A DNA stretch of 11,110 nucleotides. Origin: an uncultured Halomicronema sp. (GTDB taxonomy: Bacteria; Cyanobacteriota; Cyanobacteriia; Phormidesmidales; Phormidesmidaceae). Positions within the stretch are counted from its first letter, which is position 1. Each line of letters starts with the position of its first letter. The stretch spans positions 1 to 11,110 of the forward strand of contig CALCPB010000209.1 in NCBI GenBank assembly GCA_937897665.1. The letters are read 5' to 3'. Shown here piece by piece: positions 1 through 7,227 of the stretch. The notes under the pieces were generated by a model, which saw only the letters and a program-made list of their open reading frames with translations, had not been told where the DNA came from and did no database searches. A program made the translations under genes and the position numbers.

Positions 1-208
1 CACCGGACATAATATCGCACCGATCCGCTTCTTAGCGCGGTGTGGTGAGTTTGCTTTGGCCTGGACGGCGACGATCAAGTTCTACCTGAATTTCGTCAGC
101 GGAAATTTCAATTTGTGGCGGGCAGCCATCAATCACTACCCCGACAGCGCCACCGTGAGATTCGCCAAAGGTGGTAATGCGAAACAGATGACCAAACGTG
201 TTACCCAT
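1..208 (-). pseudogene. aroC: Chorismate synthase, N-terminal part, cut by the window edge and interrupted by in-frame TAA
   Basis: Chorismate synthase converts 5-enolpyruvylshikimate-3-phosphate to chorismate, the last step of the shikimate pathway; it needs reduced FMN. The ATG at 206-208 opens [20 protein letters not shown], the family's N-terminal signature, and the match continues to [13 protein letters not shown] at residues 46-58. Codon 59 is TAA (plus-strand tta at 32-34). Beyond it the same frame reads EADRCDIMSG to the edge, which matches the family after TTPRK. So one codon, normally Lys, has become a stop (AAA to TAA is one base); there is no frameshift. An open frame extends upstream of the ATG to 337 but shows no family similarity, so I use 208. 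No strong ribosome binding site is visible. The gene lies 271 bases downstream of the glycosyltransferase pair on the same strand. The rest lies outside the window, so whether the gene is otherwise intact cannot be judged. Gene identity is near certain; its functional status is not. Confidence 0.9.
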
Positions 209-280
209 AAAAGCCTGAAGTGCAGCGGTATTTTTCCATCCTAGTACAGCGTGATGGCAGTTGGGAGGCAGCCGCGACTG

Positions 281-343
281 GCCAAGATGACGCAAGGAAC
301 TGATCCGAATTCTCGGTGATCGGACTCCCAATGCCATCTTGGC
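281..343. repeat. 9-bp inverted repeat between aroC and the glycosyltransferases
   Basis: GCCAAGATG at 281-289 is the exact reverse complement of CATCTTGGC at 335-343, with 45 bases between. The right arm can also form a local hairpin (TGCCA at 332-336 with TGGCA at 340-344). A tandem 8-mer GCCGGGGA lies next to it at 347-362. This sits in the leader region of aroC. It has no T-run, so it is not an obvious terminator. A regulatory or structural role is only possible, not shown. Confidence 0.4.
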
Positions 344-479
344 AACGCCGGGGAGCCGGGGAGCCAGATCTGTCGCTTTGTTGTAGAGAATCGATATAAA
401 CTACCCTTCCAGGTTCTCGGCCCCCTTTGCCTCACTACTCCCTCACCATCGGCAATGGCTGGTGAAATAACGCCGTAAT

Positions 480-1313
480 CTACGAGTGCTGCCGCGCTTG
501 ACGCCAGGTTTTAAAGGCCAGATAGCCGTGCAAGATCCACTGCTCCCAGCGGGGGCGATGTTTGCGATAGTAGTAGCGCTGGCTGCGACGATAGGCCACC
601 GCCATCGGGCCGGCGGCCTGCGCCACCGAGTAGCCACCGATATGAATCACCGTCACGGCAGGGGTGTAGAGGATTTTGTAACCCAATGCCCTGACCCGCT
701 GACACAGATCCGATTCCTCAAAGTACATAAAGAAGGTTTCGTCAAACCCGCCGACCTGCTCAAATAGCGATCGCCGCATCATCAGGGCCGCACCGACGAC
801 GATATCAACCACCTGATCGCGGTCATACTGGGCCGCGAGGGCAGGGCGGTTGGCTGGAATACGATACTGTTTGACCTGCTGCAGAGTGCGCCACTCGCCC
901 CACAGGCCAATCTCATGGGCGATCGAAAGTTGAAAGCTGCCGTCGGGGTTGAGCAATCGCGGCCCGACTATCCCCACGTGGGCCTCTGACGTGAGTTTGG
1001 CCACTAGCGTCGGCAGGATATCAGCCGTCACAAGCGTATCGGAGTTGAGCAGCAGCAGATATTCGCCTCGCGCCTGCCTCGCGCCGACATTATTGGCGGT
1101 GCCAAAGCCGCCGTTTTTTGACTGTCGTAGAAGGTTGACCTGGGGAAACTTCTGGGCAATCAGCTCAGGACTGCCGTCTTGAGAGTCGTTATCTACCACG
1201 ATGACTTCGATCGCCGGGGTGGACAGATGGCAAAAAATCGAGGTGAGACAGTCAACAATGACCCCTAAGCCGTTGTAGTTAACGATGATGATCGAGACCT
1301 GGAGCTGACTCAT
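480..1313 (-). CDS. Family 2 glycosyltransferase, WbbL/rhamnosyltransferase-like
   Basis: Predicted 277-residue GT-A fold transferase that moves a sugar from a nucleotide sugar to a growing surface glycan at the cytoplasmic side of the membrane. Visible motifs: VSIIIVNYNG at 6-15, VVDNDSQDGS at 39-48 (nucleotide binding), GGFGTANNVG at 68-77, LLLLNSDT at 86-93 (DxD-type metal site), VGPRLLNPDG at 116-125, GAALMMRRSLFEQVGGFDE at 174-192 and FFMYFEESDLCQR at 194-206 (acceptor and catalytic-base region), then a conserved His at 224. These order as in COG1216 (WbbL-type) proteins, many of which are rhamnosyltransferases. The donor and acceptor cannot be read from sequence. The start ATG overlaps the stop of the upstream glycosyltransferase as ATGA (1310-1313), suggesting translational coupling; no separate ribosome binding site is visible. 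Stop is TAG. Confidence 0.88.
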   Translation of the reverse strand: MSQLQVSIIIVNYNGLGVIVDCLTSIFCHLSTPAIEVIVVDNDSQDGSPELIAQKFPQVNLLRQSKNGGFGTANNVGARQARGEYLLLLNSDTLVTADILPTLVAKLTSEAHVGIVGPRLLNPDGSFQLSIAHEIGLWGEWRTLQQVKQYRIPANRPALAAQYDRDQVVDIVVGAALMMRRSLFEQVGGFDETFFMYFEESDLCQRVRALGYKILYTPAVTVIHIGGYSVAQAAGPMAVAYRRSQRYYYRKHRPRWEQWILHGYLAFKTWRQARQHS

Positions 1314-2356
1314 GGGGTGCGCGAGTTAGTGAAAGCCTGGACACAAGTCCGTTTGACCCTTTGCAGATCAAAAATGAACTTGTTGAGCCATAGCCTCAGC
1401 GTAATGCCTTGGGAGCCGTAGCCCATACGGTAGCTGCGCCAGCCCAGTTGGAGAATGGCCGCACCAAAATCGAGGCGCTGTTCGGCAAACGGATTGAGCG
1501 ATTGGGCGACAGCAGGGGAATAAAACCGTTGAAAAAAGGCGGTACTCAAGTCACGGTGAATACGATAGCTTTTGAGGGTCAACCGGCCTTTTTTGGCCAG
1601 CCACAGCACCAGCTCTTTGCGAATGGTGCCTGCATGCTGTTCGGCCCCAATCACATTGCAACCATGCTGCCGATATTGCATCAAAGGCTCGCGCAGATGC
1701 ACGATGGTGCCCTGCTGGGCGGCGACTAGGGCGATCCAGTGGTCGTGATACCAGTGCCCCGTCTGCCCCTGCGCGGGAAAGGGCAAGATGTGAGCGATGA
1801 GCGATCGCCGCAGCAGCATCGTACAGCCGGTCACTGTATTGCGCAGCAGCAGCAGTTCGGGCGTCAATTGCTCGGGCTGGCGTTTTTCGTACTGCCAGAC
1901 GGAATCATAGAGTGGGTTGCCATCAGCATCAATGAGCCCCAAATCGGAATGGACGAGTAACGCATCGTGAGCTTCGATCGCCGCCAGCAGCTTGCTGAGT
2001 TTGTTGGGATGCCAAACATCGTCCTGATCGGCAAAGGCCAGATGGGTAATCGTCGGGTCTGAGCGAAAATATTGCACCCCGTATTCAAAGTTGTGATACG
2101 AGCCCAGATTGTGCGGCTGGTCGTGGTAGATAAAGCGCGGATCGTCGGCGATCGTGTTAGCGATGTACTGTCTGATCTCAGGCGTAGAGCCATCATCAGT
2201 TACCAGACAGACCCAATCAGCAAAGTCTTGATGCTTAATAGAGTCAACCTGAGCGGCAAAGTGGACGCGATCGCAGTTATAGGTCGCCAACACAATCCCC
2301 ACGCGGCAGGGGTGAGGGTTGGGAGCGCTAGGAGCTGTTGTCAGTTGACGGCTCAA
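1310..2356 (-). CDS. Family 2 glycosyltransferase, rhamnosyltransferase-like, TTG start
   Basis: A 348-residue GT2 enzyme, first gene of a two-gene unit with the WbbL-like transferase that follows. Motifs: RVGIVLATYNC at 18-28, TDDGS at 53-57, LAFADQDDVWHPNKL at 106-120 (the DxD-equivalent QDD), HSDLGLID at 136-143, NTVTGCTMLLRRSL at 173-186, HDHW at 204-207 and YRQHGCN at 228-234. This motif series is typical of bacterial GT2 enzymes building O-antigen or exopolysaccharide, often annotated as rhamnosyltransferases; the sugar is an inference. The frame has no ATG before the conserved domain. I take the TTG at 2356 because a GAGG lies 8 bases upstream of it (plus-strand 2365-2368); an in-frame TAA lies further upstream. 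Stop is TGA, overlapping the next start. A role in cell-surface glycan assembly is likely, but no other polysaccharide genes (Wzx, Wzy, nucleotide-sugar synthesis) are in the window. Confidence 0.88.
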   Translation of the reverse strand: MSRQLTTAPSAPNPHPCRVGIVLATYNCDRVHFAAQVDSIKHQDFADWVCLVTDDGSTPEIRQYIANTIADDPRFIYHDQPHNLGSYHNFEYGVQYFRSDPTITHLAFADQDDVWHPNKLSKLLAAIEAHDALLVHSDLGLIDADGNPLYDSVWQYEKRQPEQLTPELLLLRNTVTGCTMLLRRSLIAHILPFPAQGQTGHWYHDHWIALVAAQQGTIVHLREPLMQYRQHGCNVIGAEQHAGTIRKELVLWLAKKGRLTLKSYRIHRDLSTAFFQRFYSPAVAQSLNPFAEQRLDFGAAILQLGWRSYRMGYGSQGITLRLWLNKFIFDLQRVKRTCVQAFTNSRTP

Positions 2357-2364
2357 TGTCTGTA

Positions 2365-2368
2365 CCTC
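2365..2368 (-). promoter_or_regulatory. Ribosome binding site that decides a TTG start
   Basis: GAGG on the minus strand, 8 bases before the TTG at 2354-2356. There is no in-frame ATG between the upstream stop and the first conserved glycosyltransferase motif, so this site is the best support for the start. Confidence 0.5.
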
Positions 2369-2483
2369 AAAGGTTTCAGCCCCTAGCTTGGTTGGTGGAG
2401 CGGGCGCGGTAATGTTCGTCCCATAAAATTTTGGTGATTAGCTGATGACGCGCCCTAGACATCGGGAGGCGTTCACTTTGAGG

Positions 2484-4196
2484 TTAATAGTGGGTGCCGG
2501 TTTTGCGGTGGTGTACCGCTGTTTTGGCATCGGGCAGCAAGACTTCGCCCTCGCTGATGGTGGCATAGACAATCCAGTGGTCACCGCATTCCATCCGATT
2601 AGCCACTTCGCATTCTAAATAGGCGATCGCATCCTGCAAGACAGGACAGCCATTTTCACCCGGTTTCGTTTCGACTCCCTCAAAACGATCTTCCCCTGGC
2701 CCAAAGGGCTTGAGGAAATGCTTCATCGGCCCGAGATGCTGCCCCTCGGGCAAAATGTTGAGCACAAAGGCACTGCCCGGATAGAGCAGTGACTCGATCG
2801 CGCGGTCTTTGGCAACGGCCACGGTAAAGCCGGGCGGTGCAAACGTGGCCTGTGACACCCACGACGCCAGCATGGCACTACTAGCATCGCCCTTGCGCGT
2901 GGTCACGACACAGAGCGAGCCCACAATTCGACCCACGGCTTGTTCTACCGAGGTTGCGGGGGTGCGCGGGGCTTTGGCCCGTTTGACCTTCTTCAAGGCT
3001 TGGGCGTAGTCAGTGCCGACTTCTTCACAGTATTGCAGCGTTGATTCAGTCGGCTTAAACTTGACTCGAATGGGATCAAAGGCCAGGCTGTAGCCGCCAT
3101 CTTTGAGCTTGTTTTCTAGCAGGTCGATCGCTTCACCGCTCCAGCCAAAAGAGCCAAAGACCCCAGCCAGCTGAGTTTTAGAGGCCGTCGAGAGAATGAT
3201 GCCCAATGCCGTCTGAATCTGCGTCGGCGCATGGCCGCCTAACGTCGGTGAGCCAATCAAAAAGCCCGCCGATTTTTCAATCGCTGACTTGATGTCGTCA
3301 GGGTCGGCCTGCTCGGCGTTGATCGATTCGACGGCGACCCCAGCTTTGGTAATGCCCCGCGCCAGGGTTTGCGCGATCGTGGCGGTATTGCCATAGGCCG
3401 AGGCATACACCAGCGCAACCGACAGGGCTTTGCCCTTTTGCTGCTGGCTCCAATCTTGATAAGCCTGCCGCAGCTCATGGGTGTGATAGCGCACCACCGG
3501 CCCATGCACGGGGGCAAACATGCGGACATTCAGGCCCCTGAGTTTTTCTAAGGCGACGCTGACCTGTCGACTGTTGGGGGCCATCAAACAGTCAAAATAG
3601 TAGCGTCGATCTTCTAACAGGGCGGACCAGTTAAGGTCATACACGGCGTTGTCACAGCGATGCAGACCAAAAAATTTGTTGCTAAAGAGCACCTGCGTGT
3701 ACTCGTCATAGGTCCACAGCCCTTCGGGCCAGCGCGGGGTGGGAACGGGCAAAAAGCGCAAGCGATGCCCCTGCCCCAAGTCAATTTCCGCTTCACCCCC
3801 TTTAACGACCTGAATTTTGGGCGACGCGCCTTCCAGCAGGTCTTCTAACGCTTTAGCTGCTGGGTTTGAGCACACCAGGGTGACGTCTGGTGCTTTATCG
3901 AGCAGGACTTTGAGCGTCGCGACCCGGTTTGGGTTGATGTGACCCAGCACGATGTAGTCCAACGCGGCCGGATCGATCTGTTGCGCCAGTGTGGTGATGA
4001 AGCGATCAGTAAACGACTGGCCAGGAAAGTCCAACAGTGCCGTGCGATCGCCCCGAATCAGATAGCTGTTGGAGGTGGTGCCCCGTTCCAGAGCGTACTC
4101 AATCTCAAAGCGCAGGCGTTCCCAACTGCGCGATCGCATCACTTCGGTATCGGCCGCGATTGTCAGAGTTTGCACATCACGCGATTGAGGAGTCAT
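2484..4196 (-). CDS. Flavodiiron protein, cyanobacterial three-domain, Flv1/Flv2 type
   Basis: Cyanobacterial flavodiiron proteins take electrons at the acceptor side of photosystem I (Flv1/Flv3) or act in photoprotection (Flv2/Flv4), reducing O2 to water. Order in 570 residues: metallo-beta-lactamase-like domain about 25-245, flavodoxin domain from about 257 with FMN loop YASAYGNTATIA at 264-275, and C-terminal flavin reductase domain from about 415, the cyanobacterial addition. Of the seven diiron ligands of canonical enzymes (H-x-E-x-D-H, H, D, H) only His86 and His231 remain. The others read Asn88, Asn90, Arg91, Arg155 (in TPRWPEG) and Lys174 (in FSNKFFG). Such neutral and basic replacements mark the Flv1/Flv2 partner of the heteromers; which of the two I cannot decide. 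No partner Flv gene or small flv4-operon protein is adjacent. The frame opens at a TTG at 4220; I prefer the ATG at 4196, which starts just before the conserved RDVQTL segment. Stop is TAA. Confidence 0.92.
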   Translation of the reverse strand: MTPQSRDVQTLTIAADTEVMRSRSWERLRFEIEYALERGTTSNSYLIRGDRTALLDFPGQSFTDRFITTLAQQIDPAALDYIVLGHINPNRVATLKVLLDKAPDVTLVCSNPAAKALEDLLEGASPKIQVVKGGEAEIDLGQGHRLRFLPVPTPRWPEGLWTYDEYTQVLFSNKFFGLHRCDNAVYDLNWSALLEDRRYYFDCLMAPNSRQVSVALEKLRGLNVRMFAPVHGPVVRYHTHELRQAYQDWSQQQKGKALSVALVYASAYGNTATIAQTLARGITKAGVAVESINAEQADPDDIKSAIEKSAGFLIGSPTLGGHAPTQIQTALGIILSTASKTQLAGVFGSFGWSGEAIDLLENKLKDGGYSLAFDPIRVKFKPTESTLQYCEEVGTDYAQALKKVKRAKAPRTPATSVEQAVGRIVGSLCVVTTRKGDASSAMLASWVSQATFAPPGFTVAVAKDRAIESLLYPGSAFVLNILPEGQHLGPMKHFLKPFGPGEDRFEGVETKPGENGCPVLQDAIAYLECEVANRMECGDHWIVYATISEGEVLLPDAKTAVHHRKTGTHY

Positions 4197-4404
4197 GGTC
4201 TTAAAGGGTTCCAGTGTCAAAAGATGAGCGGGAGCAGGCTGCTTCCATCATAGAGTTTGAGGAGGGCAGTCTGTAGACGCTCGTTAGGCAACCATCGGTT
4301 GATCAGAGCTGGTGCTAGCCGATCAGGCGGGCCATCCTGGCAAACCGGAGGCGATCGCGCCTCGGCCCTAGGCTCCAGCGGCGGTAGCAGCCTGCGATCA
4401 GGGA

Positions 4405-4962
4405 TTACTCACAATCGCGACTGGCGATCGCGCCGTCGGGCATCACCGTGTCACAAAATAACGCCATGCTCCGATTCACTCCTCGTAAGTTGGCGTCCTT
4501 CAGGTTAGCCCCTTTTAAGTTAGCCGTTCCTAGCTTCGCCGATACCAGCACCGCCCCTTCGAGATCGGCCCCAGACAAATCAGCATCCAGTAAGTTGGCT
4601 TGAGACAGCTCCGCTTTGGTTAGGTCAGCCCCCGAAAAGTTGGCTTTGGATAGCTGCGCTCCATTGAGGTTAGCCCCGTGCAGCGTGGCCCCACTCAGAT
4701 TAATGCCATCCATAAACGCCAAAATCAAGTTGGCATTGCTCAGGTCAGCCCCACTGAGGTTGGCGTCGGTGAGAGTAGCAATCTTGAGGTTTGAGCCTCG
4801 TAGGTCACGTCCACTTAAATCAGCTTGATCGAGAATGCAGACCGGACATTCTTTGGTGTCTAGCAACAAATCCACGTCTGACTGAATCGCGGCCCAACTC
4901 GGTTGAGACAACCCTAACCACAACAGCACGGTGAGACAGGGGACAAGGAAGAAGTGTTTCAT
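4405..4962 (-). CDS. Exported pentapeptide-repeat protein
   Basis: A 185-residue protein with an N-terminal signal peptide (hydrophobic residues 5-19, likely cleavage after SWA at 24), so it should act in the thylakoid lumen or periplasm. A Cys pair CPVC is at 39-42. From about 46 to 161 runs a near-continuous series of A(D/N)LxG-type pentapeptides (ADLSG, ANLSG, ADLSN, ANLNG, ADLEG), which in known structures form a right-handed quadrilateral beta-helix. The C-terminus, LFCDTVMPDG...RDCE, is a common tail of cyanobacterial members; its Cys170 and Cys184 with the N-terminal pair could form disulfides. The molecular function of this family is unknown. The frame stays open upstream to 5046, but the ATG at 4962 is chosen because the signal peptide begins there. 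Stop is TAA; the HIP1 at 4424-4431 lies within the gene near its 3' end. Confidence 0.88.
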   Translation of the reverse strand: MKHFFLVPCLTVLLWLGLSQPSWAAIQSDVDLLLDTKECPVCILDQADLSGRDLRGSNLKIATLTDANLSGADLSNANLILAFMDGINLSGATLHGANLNGAQLSKANFSGADLTKAELSQANLLDADLSGADLEGAVLVSAKLGTANLKGANLKDANLRGVNRSMALFCDTVMPDGAIASRDCE

Positions 4963-5435
4963 GCCAACTTTTACTGGATTGCAATAACGATTACATTGTC
5001 CCACCCAGACGAAACATCTGATACAGTTCTGCCGGATATTGGCCAACCCATCGGGTCAGGACGCTTTTTTTGCTCTCATTTGACGCCTCGTGAACGAACA
5101 GAATTCACCCGATCGCGCTTGAGGGATGAGAGCGATCGCAGCGACTAAAACAGTTTTCGATGACTAACTTGCTCCCTGCTCATAGCCGTCAAGGTAATTC
5201 TCTACCTCGTGAACTTTTTGTCGATCAGTGCGTCAATGCCTTTTATCCTCGTCTCAGTCTTGGACAGGATTTACGCAGTTGCATCGCGCCTAGGCATCCC
5301 AGCCGCCAAGTTTGGGGGAGGTCAGATGCCAAGCCCCCTTATATTTAGAGGCTCAAGGGGCCGATATGTAAGTCTTAGATTGGACTGACCGCTGGATTCT
5401 GCAACTGAATTTCGAATAATTTTGGGAGGCTACCG
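4963..5435. other. Divergent intergenic region, no convincing gene
   Basis: Separates the minus-strand pentapeptide gene from the plus-strand glycine-zipper gene and must hold both promoters. It contains one HIP1 site (5132-5139) and an imperfect inverted repeat, CCCCTT at 5335-5340 with AAGGGG at 5355-5360. A short plus-strand frame at 5160-5348 (ATG, 62 residues) has some protein-like stretches but no ribosome binding site and no family I recognise. TATATT at 5340-5345 resembles a -10 box but lacks a good -35 partner. Confidence 0.5.
5424..5429 (+). promoter_or_regulatory. Strong ribosome binding site GGGAGG
   Basis: GGGAGG lies 6 bases before the ATG at 5436. It is the best Shine-Dalgarno match among the genes in this window and fixes the start of the glycine-zipper protein. 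Confidence 0.75.
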
Positions 5436-5999
5436 ATGTTCCTTAAAACGATGAGTTTCGTACCCTTACTGCTGGCACCCCTGATGCCTCTGGCCGTACC
5501 GACGATCGCCGCGGCCCAGCGCACGGCCCAGGCCCGATCAGCCGTCCAGATTCCAGTGGTTACTCAGTCTGACGAAACGCTCTATTTCAATCCTGATACG
5601 ACCTATTCGCTGCCGCTAGTAGTGGAATCAGCAGTGAACGTCAATGGTCGTAATTTGCCGGCGGGCACGGTCATTCAAGGTCGGCTAGAACCGGTAGAAG
5701 GGGGCTTGCGCTATGTGGCCACGGGCATCGAAGCGGGGGGGCTGACTGAGCCCCTGGCGGCGACCTCCGTGGTGCTCACAGATATTAAAGACCCGCGCGA
5801 AACCTCGACTGGGTCAATTGCCGGCGATGCGGCCATTGGTGCGGCTGGCGGTGCGGTAATTGGCGCAGTGCTCGGCGATGGTATCAGCCTGCTGGAAATT
5901 CTCGGCGGGGCCGCTACCGGCGTCGTTGTGGGGAACGTCACAGCCCAGCGGGTGGTCATACTTGAACCCAATGAACCGGTAATCTTACAGCCCCAATAG
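5436..5999 (+). CDS. Exported glycine-zipper protein of cyanobacterial type
   Basis: A 187-residue protein with a signal peptide (hydrophobic 7-26, likely cleavage after AAA at 27). The mature part has an N-terminal segment (about 38-120: TLYFNP, LPAGTVIQGRLEP, LRYVATGI) that looks like a small beta-rich domain. A Gly/Ala-rich stretch at about 127-167 (GSIAGDAAIGAAGGAVIGAVLG ... GGAATGVVVGNVTAQ in outline) has the GxxxG spacing of glycine-zipper proteins, which insert or pack in membranes. The tail reads VTAQRVVILEPNEPVIL. I associate this architecture with conserved cyanobacterial proteins of unknown function; outer-membrane or periplasmic location is an inference. The start is supported by GGGAGG 6 bases upstream. 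It is convergent with the downstream DedA-type gene, 44 bases away. Stop is TAG. Confidence 0.82.
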   Translation: MFLKTMSFVPLLLAPLMPLAVPTIAAAQRTAQARSAVQIPVVTQSDETLYFNPDTTYSLPLVVESAVNVNGRNLPAGTVIQGRLEPVEGGLRYVATGIEAGGLTEPLAATSVVLTDIKDPRETSTGSIAGDAAIGAAGGAVIGAVLGDGISLLEILGGAATGVVVGNVTAQRVVILEPNEPVILQPQ

Positions 6000-6005
6000 C
6001 GGCTC

Positions 6006-6026
6006 AAAAAGGGTGCGTAAGCATCC
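6006..6026 (-). terminator. Possible Rho-independent terminator after the TVP38-type gene
   Basis: On the minus strand, GGATGC (6026-6021), a TTAC loop, then GCACCC (6016-6011) is followed directly by TTTTT (6010-6006). The stem has one A-C mismatch on this strand (a G-U pair on the other). It starts 18 bases past the TAG of the membrane protein gene. The imperfect stem makes this a moderate call. Confidence 0.4.
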
Positions 6027-6043
6027 GTATAAGGCAGGTTCGG

Positions 6044-6703
6044 CTAGCGCGAGGATTGCCGCTGGCGAAGATAAATGGGCACCACCGACAACAGCCCAAG
6101 GAAGCCGACAGCGAGGGTTAAGGGCCAGAGCCCTTGACCCCGAATGGCATCCAGACCGGCCAGGCCAATCCAAGTGTAGGCGACAGTGCCGGGGGCGATG
6201 CCGACTAGCGTGCCCACCGAGTAGGCACCCACGGGCACCGATGTCAGACCAAACAAAAAGTTAACCAGATTAAAGGGCGACAGCGGCGCAAACCGCACCG
6301 CCAACACACAGTTAAAGGAATGGGTATCCATCACCTTGTCGAGGTTGCGGTAGACCGGATGCTTCGCAAACCGATCGCGAAACCAATCATGCAGCAAATA
6401 TCGCGCCACCCAAAAAGCCGCGATCGCCCCGACGGTTGCTCCAATGAGTGACCACAGTGACCCCCACCACAGCCCAAATTTAGCGCCGCCCACTAAAACC
6501 AAAAACGTGCCGGGAATGCCTACCATCGTGGCAAAGATGTGAGCCGTCAAGAAGACCGGCACCGTCCAGGGGCCGAGATTACACAGTGCTGTCAATAGCG
6601 CTTGAGGATTGAACAGAAGTGAAAGATGACGGGAAAAGACAACCAGAGTTAAGGCCAGCAACACTAACAGCCAAAAATAACCCTTGCGCAACACTGAACT
6701 CAT
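6044..6703 (-). CDS. TVP38/TMEM64 (DedA/VTT domain) family membrane protein
   Basis: A 219-residue integral membrane protein. Hydrophobic segments lie at about 9-23, 45-60, 62-102 (with the re-entrant VGIPGTFLVLVGGAKFGLWWG at 61-81), 131-152, 160-183 and 193-212. The conserved VTT features are GATVGAIAAFWVARYLL at 88-104 and VRFAPLSPFNLVNFLFGLT at 136-154, followed by the second re-entrant-like segment GTLVGIAPGTVAYTWIG at 164-180. Family members are linked to lipid scrambling or transport and envelope homeostasis; the substrate of this one cannot be told. The ATG at 6703 is the first in frame and precedes a basic residue pair and the first membrane segment. It is a single gene, convergent with the glycine-zipper gene. 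Stop is TAG. Confidence 0.88.
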   Translation of the reverse strand: MSSVLRKGYFWLLVLLALTLVVFSRHLSLLFNPQALLTALCNLGPWTVPVFLTAHIFATMVGIPGTFLVLVGGAKFGLWWGSLWSLIGATVGAIAAFWVARYLLHDWFRDRFAKHPVYRNLDKVMDTHSFNCVLAVRFAPLSPFNLVNFLFGLTSVPVGAYSVGTLVGIAPGTVAYTWIGLAGLDAIRGQGLWPLTLAVGFLGLLSVVPIYLRQRQSSR

Positions 6704-7110
6704 GGCTGAATAACGGATTTAAAGAATAGGTTGCTGGTGCCACACACATCTGAACCTGAGGCTCATTCTGCAGTTAAGGCAGTGGGTCACTCAGCCCTAA
6801 ATAGCTGTGGATGATGCGTCGAGGAGACAACTAAGGGCTAGTTTAGCAAAGCCTATACGGCGTTATCACCGCCAGAGAATTGAGTGCCCCCCAGACTCAG
6901 CCCCCGACCATCAGAGCAAATCTGCTGTTGTCGATCACAACAGCGACCAAGTTCCGAGACCAGCCTTGTGGCAGGTTCGCCGCGCGTCTGCACTTGTTCT
7001 GCACCAATCGCTCCAGCCGCAACCTCTAGGGCACATCAGGAAAAATCTGGTAAGGCTTGGTAGAAGTCTCTGTATTCTTTAGGACTGTCACCCATCTCGC
7101 CCCCTGAATC
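6704..7110. other. Intergenic stretch without a convincing gene; perfect hairpin inside
   Basis: About 400 bases between the upstream end of the TVP38-type gene and the small candidate frame at 7111. An open frame at 6807-7082 has no coding character (Arg/Pro/Ser/His-rich, no motif). I see no tRNA, tmRNA, SRP RNA or RNase P RNA signature. The clearest structure is the perfect inverted repeat at 6924-6944. The promoter of the TVP38-type gene should lie near 6704-6760. Confidence 0.5.
6924..6944. repeat. Perfect 8-bp inverted repeat with 5-base loop
   Basis: GCTGTTGT (6924-6931) and ACAACAGC (6937-6944) are exact reverse complements around CGATC. No T-run follows on either strand, so it is not a typical terminator. 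It could be a dimeric regulator's operator or a structured element of an unannotated RNA. It lies about 220 bases upstream of the TVP38-type gene's start. Confidence 0.55.
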
Positions 7111-7227
7111 GTGAACCCTGATCAGCGCGAGCAGTGGGTATATTTGCGCCGCACTCTACTAGTTTTCGCCATGTTGACGCTGTTTTACGGCAGCATTTTT
7201 CGGTTTAAAAATCGCTCAAACTCTTGA
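7111..7227 (+). CDS. Candidate small or truncated membrane protein frame
   Basis: A GTG-initiated frame of 38 codons, directly after an in-frame TGA at 7105. It reads with a protein-like N-terminus (NPDQREQWVYLRRTLLVFAM in its first part), basic residues ahead of a hydrophobic stretch at about 14-30, then a polar tail. It has no clear ribosome binding site and I recognise no family. Its last 43 bases overlap the 3' end of the EAL gene on the other strand. It could be a small membrane protein, the remnant of a longer gene cut when the EAL gene arrived, or chance. Confidence 0.28.
   Translation: MNPDQREQWVYLRRTLLVFAMLTLFYGSIFRFKNRSNS

Noticed and set aside
209..337. Upstream extension of the aroC frame to an alternative start at 337
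   Set aside because: The extra 43 residues have no similarity to chorismate synthase, whose N-terminus begins exactly at MGNTFGH.
4348..4363. GAGGCG/CGCCTC hairpin as a terminator of the pentapeptide gene
   Set aside because: The palindrome is explained by the HIP1 octamer inside it, and no T-run follows on the minus strand.
5160..5348. Small plus-strand frame of 62 codons
   Set aside because: Part of it looks protein-like, but it has no ribosome binding site, no known family, and a C-terminal half that looks non-coding; kept only as a note in the intergenic entry.
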